DNA from: JBDSSS01 sp038224055 | GTDB taxonomy: Bacteria; Actinomycetota; Actinomycetes; Actinomycetales; Dermatophilaceae | Direction of reading: 5' to 3' | NCBI GenBank assembly: GCA_038224055.1 | Contig: JBBRGO010000150.1 | Coordinates: 1-8,422 of the forward strand | DNA length: 8,422 nucleotides | In this document: positions 1 through 4,826 of the stretch, in pieces | How positions within the stretch are numbered: the stretch's first letter is position 1 | Layout: every line of letters starts with the position of its first letter | Program-made: the position numbers and the translations under genes | The notes under the pieces: model-generated | What the model was told of the DNA's origin: nothing | What the model saw: only the letters and a program-made list of their open reading frames with translations | Databases searched by the model: none

Positions 1-354
1 GCGGCCTGCCGCGTGGGCACCGGTCGTCCGGTGAGGGCCGACCTCCGTGCGCGAGCGGGCACCGAGCAGCCTCGCGCCGTCTGGCTCGGCGTTGCCTCCG
101 ACGCCACCTCGTCGGATCGAGGCAGGTCGGGCCTCACGGCAGGTCCGTGAGGGGCGGTGCTGCCGAGGCCCGCCGCTGCACTGCCGTTCGGCACTCGGCT
201 CTGGGTCCGTCGGGTCCGGGTCCGTCGGGTCCGGGTCTCTCGGGTCCGGCGCGCTCAGCCAGTCGGTCGCGGCCCCAGCCAGCGCGTGCTGGCGTGACTC
301 GCGATCGGCAAGCCGCTGCCGAAGCTCCTCGATCACCGCACCCCTGCTGGTCAT
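1..354 (-). CDS. Hypothetical protein, N-terminal part, runs off left edge
   Basis: I do not recognise this protein. From ATG at 354 the frame stays open for 118 codons to the window edge, so its C-terminus is not visible. The first 35 residues (starting MTSRGAVIEELRQRLADRES) look coding: by hand count the third positions are about 83% GC and the second positions about 57%. They would form a charged amphipathic helix or short coiled coil. Residues 37-51 are an acidic Asp-Pro repeat (DPxDP, three copies) encoded by the 15-bp tandem repeat. Beyond residue 58 the frame becomes Arg/Gly-rich and loses clear codon periodicity, so the true frame there is uncertain; a frameshift or earlier end cannot be excluded. 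The start is supported by a TAGCGT -10 box ending 6 nt upstream, the same arrangement as at SURF1. It lies 51 nt downstream of SURF1 on the same strand, but the putative promoter suggests its own transcript. Confidence 0.5.
   Translation of the reverse strand, partial: MTSRGAVIEELRQRLADRESRQHALAGAATDWLSAPDPRDPDPTDPDPTDPEPSAERQCSGGPRQHRPSRTCREARPASIRRGGVGGNAEPDGARLLGARSRTEVGPHRTTGAHAAGR
203..247. repeat. 15-bp tandem repeat, three copies
   Basis: Three head-to-tail copies of a 15-bp unit lie at 203-217, 218-232 and 233-247. The first two are identical (GGGTCCGTCGGGTCC) and the third differs at two bases. Because 15 is a multiple of 3, copy-number change would keep frame. In the minus-strand gene it encodes a five-residue acidic Asp-Pro unit. 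Confidence 0.9.
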
Positions 355-360
355 GGAACA

Positions 361-366
361 ACGCTA
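361..366 (-). promoter_or_regulatory. -10 box for leaderless start at 354
   Basis: On the minus strand TAGCGT is followed by 6 nt and then ATG at 354. This matches the TAnnnT hexamer and spacing of actinobacterial leaderless promoters. No good -35 hexamer was found at 17-18 bp. Confidence 0.5.
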
Positions 367-405
367 CGAGCGGCCGCCGACACTGCCCGGTGACCTGAGC
401 CCGGG

Positions 406-1305
406 CTAGCCATCCTCCTCGTCCCAGATCCGCACCTTCTTTGCCTTCCTCGGCGTCCGGGCGACGAGGACCCCGGCGGGGTTCCCGGCGGGGTCCCCGG
501 TGTCGTCCGGCCACGGTTGCCCGTCGCGGCCCAGGGGGTCCTCACCGGAGCCGGCGGCCTTCACCTCCGTCTCCGCGTCGCGCACGCCCTGCGCCTCGCG
601 CCGCAGGGCCCAAAAGACGAAGACGAGCCCGCCGGGCATGAAGAGCCACCACTGGTAGGCATAGGCCTGGTGCGGCCCCAGGTCCTCCTCCGGCCGGAGC
701 AGCGCCGTCAACGGGTGCGCTCCGCGGAACGGATCGGGTGACTGCGACCCGGCCACGACGTAGAGGTCGAGCGGTGAGAGCTCAGGCATGCTCGCCCTGG
801 CCACCTCGGTGCTGATGCTGGCCAGCTGGGGAAGTGGCAGGGCACGGCCGAGGTCGGGCTCGCCGGTGCGCAACCAGCCGGTGACGGTCACCTGGCCGCT
901 GAGGGGCGGGTCGACGGGTGGCACGGTCGTTGCGTCGTCCGCGTTCGGCACCCAACCCCGGTCGACGAGCAGCGTCTGACCGTCCGTCGTGAAGGGGGTG
1001 AGCACCTCGAGACCGACCGTCTGGTCGATGGTGCGGTTGCGGACGAAGAGATCTCGCCCAGCGGCATACGTCCCGGTGAGGGTCACCCGGGTCCACTGGC
1101 GGTCGAGGGTGAGCGGGCCGGCCGCGAGGGCGGCGGCGAGGGGCACGGGGGCCGCGTCGTAGTTCGTGCGGATGGCGGCCACCTTCGCCTGCTGCTCGAC
1201 GTGCCGCCCCCACTGCCACTGGCCGAGGAAGAAGCACGCGACGCCGAAGGCGACCGCGGCCAGGGAGCCGAGGAGCCATCGACGGGTGAAGAGGAGCCGA
1301 AGCAC
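406..1305 (-). CDS. SURF1 family cytochrome c oxidase assembly protein
   Basis: 299 residues. SURF1 proteins help assemble haem-copper cytochrome oxidase in the cytoplasmic membrane, probably at haem a insertion. The expected two-helix topology is visible: a first membrane segment at about 11-30 running into LGQWQWGRH (27-35), a large extracytoplasmic domain with VDRGWVP (115-120 region), and a second membrane segment at about 216-234 preceded by the characteristic HQAYAYQWW (212-220). A charged, Pro/Gly-rich tail of about 60 residues follows the second helix and ends in a Lys-rich stretch plus an acidic terminus; such tails are common in actinobacterial members. The start is GTG at 1305, chosen because a TAGCGT -10 box ends 6 nt upstream and no ribosome binding site is present, which suggests a leaderless mRNA. 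It is divergent from moaA over 32 bp. No other oxidase gene is in the window. Confidence 0.93.
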   Translation of the reverse strand: MLRLLFTRRWLLGSLAAVAFGVACFFLGQWQWGRHVEQQAKVAAIRTNYDAAPVPLAAALAAGPLTLDRQWTRVTLTGTYAAGRDLFVRNRTIDQTVGLEVLTPFTTDGQTLLVDRGWVPNADDATTVPPVDPPLSGQVTVTGWLRTGEPDLGRALPLPQLASISTEVARASMPELSPLDLYVVAGSQSPDPFRGAHPLTALLRPEEDLGPHQAYAYQWWLFMPGGLVFVFWALRREAQGVRDAETEVKAAGSGEDPLGRDGQPWPDDTGDPAGNPAGVLVARTPRKAKKVRIWDEEDG

Positions 1306-1311
1306 GACACG

Positions 1312-1317
1312 ACGCTA
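1312..1317 (-). promoter_or_regulatory. -10 box of SURF1 leaderless promoter
   Basis: TAGCGT on the minus strand, then 6 nt, then the GTG start of SURF1 at 1305. The -35 region would lie around the moaA start codon and matches the consensus poorly. Confidence 0.55.
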
Positions 1318-1324
1318 CCCGGCT

Positions 1325-1330
1325 TACAGT
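1325..1330 (+). promoter_or_regulatory. -10 box of moaA leaderless promoter
   Basis: TACAGT followed by 7 nt and the ATG at 1338. This decides the moaA start: an in-frame GTG at 1329 would overlap the -10 box itself. There is no room for a leader, so no molybdenum-cofactor riboswitch is present upstream. Confidence 0.6.
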
Positions 1331-1337
1331 GGGACCC

Positions 1338-2360
1338 ATGACACGCCTCCCCATCCCCGCCGTGCGTCCGTCGGGACTGGCCGACCAGTTCGGCCGGGCC
1401 GCTCGCGACCTCAGGGTGTCGGTGACCGACCGGTGCAACCTGCGGTGCACCTACTGCATGCCGGCGGAGGGGCTGCCCTGGCTGCCCAAGGACGAGATGC
1501 TGAGCGACGAGGAGCTGCTGCGTCTCATCGGCATCTTCGTTAGTGACGGGATCACCCAGGTGCGACTCACCGGCGGCGAGCCGCTGCTGCGCCGTTCCCT
1601 CGTCGACCTCGTGTCCGGCATCGCCGCCCTCGATCCGCGACCACGGATCGCCATGACGACCAACGGCGTCGGTCTGGAGCGCGTCGCGACCGCACTCGCC
1701 GCGGCTGGCCTCGACCGGGTCAACGTCAGCCTCGACACCATCGACTCCGAGACCTTCACCCAGCTGACCCGACGCGACCGCCTCGGTGACGTCGAGGCGG
1801 GCATGCGGGCCGCCGCCGATGCAGGGCTCACCCCCGTCAAGGTCAACGCGGTGGCGATGCGCGGCATCAACGACGACTCCGTCGCCGACGTGCTCGCCTG
1901 GTGCCTCGAGCGCGGCTACGAGCTGCGGTTCATCGAGCAGATGCCGCTCGACGCCCAGCACGCGTGGGACCGGTCCGACATGATCACCTCGGAGGAGCTG
2001 CACGCCAAGCTCTCCGAGCGCTGGACCCTGACGCCCCTGCCCGCGGCCGACCGGGGGAGTGCGCCTGCGGAGCGGTTCCTCATCGACGGTGGCCCGGCCA
2101 CGGTCGGCATCATCGCCAGCGTCACGGCGCCGTTCTGCGCGGCCTGCGACCGGTCCCGACTCACCGCGGACGGCCAGATCCGCAACTGTCTCTTCTCCGA
2201 GAACGAGACCGACCTGCGCGGTCCGATGCGCGAAGGCGCCACGGACGAGGAGCTCCTCGGCCTGATCCGCGGGGAGATGTGGCGCAAGCGTCGGGGGCAC
2301 GGGATCGGTGACCCGGACTTCGTCCAGCCCGCCCGCCCGATGTCGGCCATCGGCGGTTGA
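1338..2360 (+). CDS. moaA: GTP 3',8-cyclase MoaA (molybdenum cofactor synthesis)
   Basis: 340 residues, the normal length. MoaA is a radical-SAM enzyme that, with MoaC, converts GTP to cyclic pyranopterin monophosphate, the first step of molybdenum cofactor synthesis; it is cytosolic. The N-terminal radical-SAM cluster motif CX3CX2C is Cys33, Cys37 and Cys40 (RCNLRCTYC). The SAM-contact motif LTGGEPLLR follows. The second, substrate-binding [4Fe-4S] site is CX2CX13C at Cys267, Cys270 and Cys284 in the family-specific C-terminal domain. The protein ends in Gly-Gly, the conserved terminus needed for activity in MoaA. All catalytic elements are intact. ATG at 1338 is preferred over GTG at 1329 for promoter reasons. 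No other moa, moe or mog gene is nearby, so it stands alone here and faces the SURF1 gene head to head. Confidence 0.97.
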   Translation: MTRLPIPAVRPSGLADQFGRAARDLRVSVTDRCNLRCTYCMPAEGLPWLPKDEMLSDEELLRLIGIFVSDGITQVRLTGGEPLLRRSLVDLVSGIAALDPRPRIAMTTNGVGLERVATALAAAGLDRVNVSLDTIDSETFTQLTRRDRLGDVEAGMRAAADAGLTPVKVNAVAMRGINDDSVADVLAWCLERGYELRFIEQMPLDAQHAWDRSDMITSEELHAKLSERWTLTPLPAADRGSAPAERFLIDGGPATVGIIASVTAPFCAACDRSRLTADGQIRNCLFSENETDLRGPMREGATDEELLGLIRGEMWRKRRGHGIGDPDFVQPARPMSAIGG

Positions 2361-2362
2361 GG

Positions 2363-2392
2363 GGCGCGCGACGCTGCGGTCGTCGTCGCGCC
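2363..2392. terminator. Possible hairpin between convergent moaA and small-gene operon
   Basis: GGCGCG (2363-2368) pairs with CGCGCC (2387-2392); after a 2-nt bulge a further 3 bp (ACG/CGT) can form. It sits just after the moaA stop and about 40 nt beyond the minus-strand operon end. There is no T-tract, so factor-independent function is uncertain. Confidence 0.35.
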
Positions 2393-2430
2393 TGAGGGGT
2401 CGCCGCGTCGTCGCCTGTTGTATGCCGCTC

Positions 2431-2649
2431 TCAGCCGTCCGCGTCGGTCAACGCGTCGACGGCGACGACCTCGAGCAGGAAGCCCCGGAGCCCGACGAAG
2501 TCGGCGAGCGGCTGACGGTGGTCGTCGCACGCGAGCCAGACCTTGCGTCGGCCCTCCACGTGCAGCTTCGGGTTGCGCCAGACGACGGCGTGGGGCGCCT
2601 CCCGTCGGCAGCCCTTCGCGCTGCAGACGCGCTCCTGCGTCGCGGTCAC
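2431..2649 (-). CDS. 72-residue Cys/His-rich small protein, function unknown
   Basis: The 72 residues contain CX4C (Cys9, Cys14), His20, His30 and a later CX2H-type pair (Cys41, His44, in LACDDH). The core around WRNPKLH and RRKVWLACDDH resembles a small conserved actinobacterial family that I recall being labelled hypothetical or, doubtfully, acetone carboxylase. It is far too small to be that enzyme. The Cys/His spacing suggests a single metal (probably zinc) site, which is inference. The start is GTG at 2649, which overlaps the TGA stop of the DUF3099 gene as GTGA, a 4-nt overlap typical of translational coupling. A longer open frame extends upstream but overlaps the DUF3099 gene and is Arg/Pro-rich, so it was not used. 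Confidence 0.8.
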   Translation of the reverse strand: MTATQERVCSAKGCRREAPHAVVWRNPKLHVEGRRKVWLACDDHRQPLADFVGLRGFLLEVVAVDALTDADG

Positions 2650-2939
2650 TGGTCGAGGCGGCGGGTCCGGTCCGGCTGCGGCGTGACGGCTTGGACCTGA
2701 CCCACCTCGCGGGGACGGACGGCGTTGGCCATGACGACGGCGAAGTAGGGGATCAGGACGGCGCCGATGACGGCGGCCCACCGCAGCCAGCCCGAGGTGA
2801 CGAAGACGAGGCCGAAGAGGGCGATGCGGACACCCATCATGATGAGGTAGCGGCGGACGCGACCGCTCTGGTCATCCGTGGTCGACGTCGGTGCCGAGGT
2901 GACGGTGTGCACCACGGGCGCCTGCTTGGCTGGTCCCAT
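2646..2939 (-). CDS. DUF3099 domain membrane protein
   Basis: 97 residues. It matches the actinobacterial DUF3099 family, whose function is unknown. A short, Thr/Ser-rich N-terminal segment leads into GRVRRYLI, then two membrane helices at about 31-49 and 52-74 joined by a very short turn (SGWLRW). The conserved PYFAVVMANA stretch closes the second helix, and a polar tail follows. The topology implies a small two-helix protein of the cytoplasmic membrane. The ATG at 2939 is chosen because a TACAGT -10 box ends 6 nt upstream, indicating a leaderless message; the open frame extends to 3140 but that extension is Arg/Pro-rich and would cross the promoter. It is the first gene of a two-gene unit with the 72-residue protein and is divergent from fabG. 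Confidence 0.88.
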   Translation of the reverse strand: MGPAKQAPVVHTVTSAPTSTTDDQSGRVRRYLIMMGVRIALFGLVFVTSGWLRWAAVIGAVLIPYFAVVMANAVRPREVGQVQAVTPQPDRTRRLDQ

Positions 2940-2945
2940 CTGTCC

Positions 2946-2951
2946 ACTGTA
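2946..2951 (-). promoter_or_regulatory. -10 box of DUF3099 leaderless promoter
   Basis: TACAGT on the minus strand, then 6 nt, then ATG at 2939. The surrounding TTACAGTGG is shared with the moaA promoter. The -35 region is weak. Confidence 0.6.
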
Positions 2952-3030
2952 AGCGAGCGCGCGCTTCCATGTACCGAGCGGTAGTCCGTTAGGTTTCTCC
3001 GCAGGCGCCCCGCCCCGCCACCGAGCCCCG

Positions 3031-3058
3031 GGCGATCGCCGTGACCGGTCCGGACCGG
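3031..3058. promoter_or_regulatory. Two adjacent palindromes upstream of fabG
   Basis: A perfect 10-bp palindrome GGCGATCGCC (3031-3040) is followed 4 bp later by a perfect 14-bp palindrome CCGGTCCGGACCGG (3045-3058). They lie in the 182-bp DUF3099-fabG spacer, about 64 bp before the fabG start. They could be an operator or a leader hairpin, but short GC palindromes also arise by chance in such DNA. A possible fabG -10 box, TAGGTT (2990-2995), lies upstream of both. Confidence 0.35.
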
Positions 3059-3106
3059 GGATCAACGACAGCAAACGAGCGCGAACGACGTGGTCGACGT
3101 CACGCG

Positions 3107-3116
3107 GGAGCAGGAG
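3107..3116 (+). promoter_or_regulatory. fabG ribosome binding site
   Basis: GGAGCAGGAG contains two Shine-Dalgarno cores; the second (AGGAG, 3112-3116) is 5 nt before GTG at 3122 and fixes that start over the in-frame upstream codon at 3041. Confidence 0.75.
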
Positions 3117-3121
3117 CACTG

Positions 3122-3841
3122 GTGTCAGCGAGCGAGCCACGCAACGTGCTGGTCACGGGCGGCAACCGGGGGATCGGCCTCGCCATCGCCCGGGCCTTCC
3201 AGGACAGCGGCGACAACGTCGTCATCACCCACCGCTCGGGCGAACCACCCGAGGGCCTGCGCGGTGTCAAGGCCGAGGTCACCGACTCGGCGTCCGTCGA
3301 CGCCGCCTTCACCGAGGCCGAGGCGATCTTCGGCGGCCCGGTCGACGTCCTCGTCGCCAACGCGGGCATCACGAAGGACACCCTGCTCATGCGGATGAGC
3401 GACGACGACTTCGGCAGCGTCATCGACACCAACCTCACCGGCGCCTTCCGGTGCGCCCGCCGCGCCGTCAAGGGGATGATCCGCAAGCGCAACGGCCGGA
3501 TCGTGTTGATCTCCAGTGTCGTCGGCCTCTACGGCTCACCCGGACAGACGAACTACTCCGCCTCGAAGTCGGGGCTCGTCGGCCTCGCGCGCTCGATCAG
3601 CCGCGAGCTCGGCGGCCGGGGCATCACCGCCAACGTCGTCGCGCCGGGCTTCATCGACACCGAGATGACGGCCGTCCTGCCCGACGAGCAGAAGAAGGCC
3701 TACCTCGCCAGCATCCCCGCCGGCCGCTTCGCGACGCCCGAGGAGGTGGCCGCTGTCGTCCGCTTCGTCGCCAGCCGCGAGGCCGCCTACATCACCGGTG
3801 CCGTCATCCCCGTCGACGGCGGGCTGGGGATGGGGCATTGA
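3122..3841 (+). CDS. fabG: 3-oxoacyl-[ACP] reductase FabG (MabA-like)
   Basis: 239 residues, full length for a short-chain dehydrogenase. FabG reduces 3-oxoacyl-ACP to 3-hydroxyacyl-ACP with NADPH in fatty acid elongation (FAS II). Visible motifs are the glycine-rich cofactor loop TGGNRGIG (12-19), NAG (80-82), and the catalytic set Asn104, Ser132, Tyr145 and Lys149 in the order N...S...YxxxK. PG at 175-176 is the usual nicotinamide-contact turn. The GTG start is supported by the adjacent ribosome binding site; a 27-residue in-frame upstream extension is Arg/Gly-rich and unlike the family. The gene is followed on the same strand by fabI, the order of mycobacterial mabA-inhA, so the two probably serve consecutive reductive steps. 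The SDR family is large, but the sequence and context favour FabG over other reductases. Confidence 0.93.
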   Translation: MSASEPRNVLVTGGNRGIGLAIARAFQDSGDNVVITHRSGEPPEGLRGVKAEVTDSASVDAAFTEAEAIFGGPVDVLVANAGITKDTLLMRMSDDDFGSVIDTNLTGAFRCARRAVKGMIRKRNGRIVLISSVVGLYGSPGQTNYSASKSGLVGLARSISRELGGRGITANVVAPGFIDTEMTAVLPDEQKKAYLASIPAGRFATPEEVAAVVRFVASREAAYITGAVIPVDGGLGMGH

Positions 3842-3862
3842 CGGCGTGACGGGGTGCTGACG

Positions 3863-3873
3863 GGTCACTGACC
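3863..3873. promoter_or_regulatory. Short inverted repeat in fabG-fabI spacer
   Basis: GGTCACTGACC is a perfect 5-bp inverted repeat around a single C, 22 bp after the fabG stop. It could be a half-site pair for a regulator, but no cognate protein is in the window and it could be chance. Confidence 0.25.
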
Positions 3874-3882
3874 TCCCAGCCG

Positions 3883-3898
3883 GCCCAGCGGCATACGT
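3883..3898. repeat. 16-mer shared with the SURF1 gene
   Basis: GCCCAGCGGCATACGT occurs exactly here and at 1056-1071 inside the SURF1 gene. Its core AGCGGCATAC also occurs in reverse complement at 2420-2429, just past the stop of the 72-residue gene. Confidence 0.6.
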
Positions 3899-3950
3899 GC
3901 GAGGTGTGCCGCCCACCTCTCACCCGCTCGACCCGAACACCTCGCTCGGC

Positions 3951-4010
3951 CCCACACAGACAGCCACAGACCGCCACGAACAGCCACGAACAGCCACGGA
4001 CAGCCACAGG
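3951..4010. repeat. 10-bp tandem repeat in fabI 5' region
   Basis: Five clear units in register at 3961, 3971, 3981, 3991 and 4001 follow the pattern CMGCCACRRR, with a more diverged sixth unit at 3951. The unit at 3981 is CAGCCACGAA. The last unit runs directly into the AGGAG ribosome binding site (4008-4012). The period is not a multiple of 3, which argues against coding, and equals about one helical turn of DNA. Confidence 0.88.
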
Positions 4011-4012
4011 AG
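4008..4012 (+). promoter_or_regulatory. fabI ribosome binding site
   Basis: AGGAG, extended as AGGAGAAAG to 4016, ends 9-13 nt before ATG at 4026. It is built from the end of the tandem repeat array. Confidence 0.6.
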
Positions 4013-4025
4013 AAAGTTCGCACCC

Positions 4026-4787
4026 ATGGGAATCCTCGAAGGCAAGAACCTGCTCGTCACCGGTGTCCTGATGGACAGCTCGATCGCGTTCCACGTCGCC
4101 AAGCTCGCGCAGCAGGAGGGCGCGAACGTCGTGCTCACCTCCTTCGGGCGGACGATGAAGATCACCTCGACCATCGCCAAGCGGCTGCCCAGCACCCCGC
4201 CCGTCGTCGAGCTCGACGTGACGAACCAGGAGCACCTCGACAGCCTCGCCACCCGTCTCGGCGAGCACGTCGACCGGGTCGACGGCGTGCTGCACTCCAT
4301 CGGCTTCGCGCCGGTGGGCGCGTTCAACTTCATGGAAGGCACGTGGGAGGACGTCTCGACGGCGCTGCACGCCTCCGCGTACAGCCTCAAGTCCCTCTCC
4401 GTCGCGGCCCTGCCGCTCATGGCGCCGGGGGGCAGCGTCGTCGGGCTCACCTTCGACGCGAAGTTCGCCTGGCCGGTCTACGACTGGATGGGCGTGGCGA
4501 AGGCGGCCTTCGAGTCGACGAGCCGCTACCTCGCGCGTGACCTCGGGCCGAAGGGCGTGCGCTGCAACCTCGTTGCCGCCGGCCCGATCCGGACGACGGC
4601 AGCGAAGTCGATCCCCGGCTTCGAGAAGTTCGAGGAGACGTGGGACGACCGCGCCCCGCTCGGCTGGGACGTGGGCGACCCGGTGCCCGCAGCGAAGGCC
4701 TGCGCGGCGCTCCTGTCCGACTGGTTCCCCGCGACGACGGGCGAGATCGTCCACGTCGACGGCGGGGTCCACGCCATGGGGCAGTAG
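4026..4787 (+). CDS. fabI: Enoyl-[ACP] reductase FabI (InhA-like)
   Basis: 253 residues. FabI/InhA performs the last, NADH-dependent step of FAS II elongation, reducing trans-2-enoyl-ACP. The sequence closely follows mycobacterial InhA: SSIAFHVAKLAQ, VELDVTNQEHLDSLA, LHSIGF, and the C-terminal SDWFPATTGEIVHVDGG. The catalytic residues of InhA (Phe149, Tyr158, Lys165) correspond to Phe143, Tyr152 and Lys159, with YX6K intact. Between IRT (188-190) and RAP (209-211) it is about 10 residues shorter than InhA in the substrate-binding loop, which suggests ordinary chain-length acyl substrates rather than mycolate precursors (inference). ATG at 4026 gives the canonical N-terminus; the frame is open upstream to 3897, but through the repeat array. 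No clear promoter lies in the 184-bp spacer, so cotranscription with fabG is likely. This is the enzyme class targeted by triclosan and isoniazid. Confidence 0.95.
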   Translation: MGILEGKNLLVTGVLMDSSIAFHVAKLAQQEGANVVLTSFGRTMKITSTIAKRLPSTPPVVELDVTNQEHLDSLATRLGEHVDRVDGVLHSIGFAPVGAFNFMEGTWEDVSTALHASAYSLKSLSVAALPLMAPGGSVVGLTFDAKFAWPVYDWMGVAKAAFESTSRYLARDLGPKGVRCNLVAAGPIRTTAAKSIPGFEKFEETWDDRAPLGWDVGDPVPAAKACAALLSDWFPATTGEIVHVDGGVHAMGQ

Positions 4788-4814
4788 GCGTCGTCAGGGG
4801 GCGCCGCGGGTCGC

Positions 4815-4820
4815 TAGAGT
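4815..4820 (+). promoter_or_regulatory. -10 box of leaderless promoter for the Mur ligase gene
   Basis: TAGAGT, then 6 nt, then ATG at 4827. A weak -35 candidate TCGTCA (4791-4796) lies 18 bp upstream. The box sits in the 39-bp gap after fabI, so this gene can be transcribed independently of the fab genes. Confidence 0.58.
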
Positions 4821-4826
4821 CCTGCC

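Noticed and set aside
1..150. Plus-strand open frame ending at 148-150 that could be the 3' end of a gene from the left
   Set aside because: Its codon statistics are no better than those of the opposite strand, and it conflicts with the better supported minus-strand start at 354. It remains possible and is mentioned in the finding on that region.
472..495. Two copies of a 12-bp GC-rich unit in the SURF1 3' end
   Set aside because: It encodes a Gly-Asn-Pro-Ala-type low-complexity stretch in the tail and is ordinary coding repetition.
1083..2300. Long minus-strand open frame (405 codons) opposite moaA
   Set aside because: It lies antisense to a fully conserved moaA and across the SURF1 start; it is a high-GC shadow frame without family resemblance.
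3041..3121. Longer fabG start at 3041
   Set aside because: The 27 extra residues are low complexity and cover the palindromes, while GTG at 3122 has a strong, well spaced ribosome binding site and gives the family's usual N-terminus.
3951..4010. CRISPR-like array
   Set aside because: The units are 10 bp with no spacers, so this is a simple tandem repeat.
3897..4025. Longer fabI start at 3897
   Set aside because: The extension is encoded by the 10-bp repeat array, and FabI proteins begin at the MGILEGK-type N-terminus coded from 4026.
3804..4772. Minus-strand open frame opposite fabI
   Set aside because: It mirrors the conserved FabI reading frame and reads through the 10-bp repeat; no recognisable domain.
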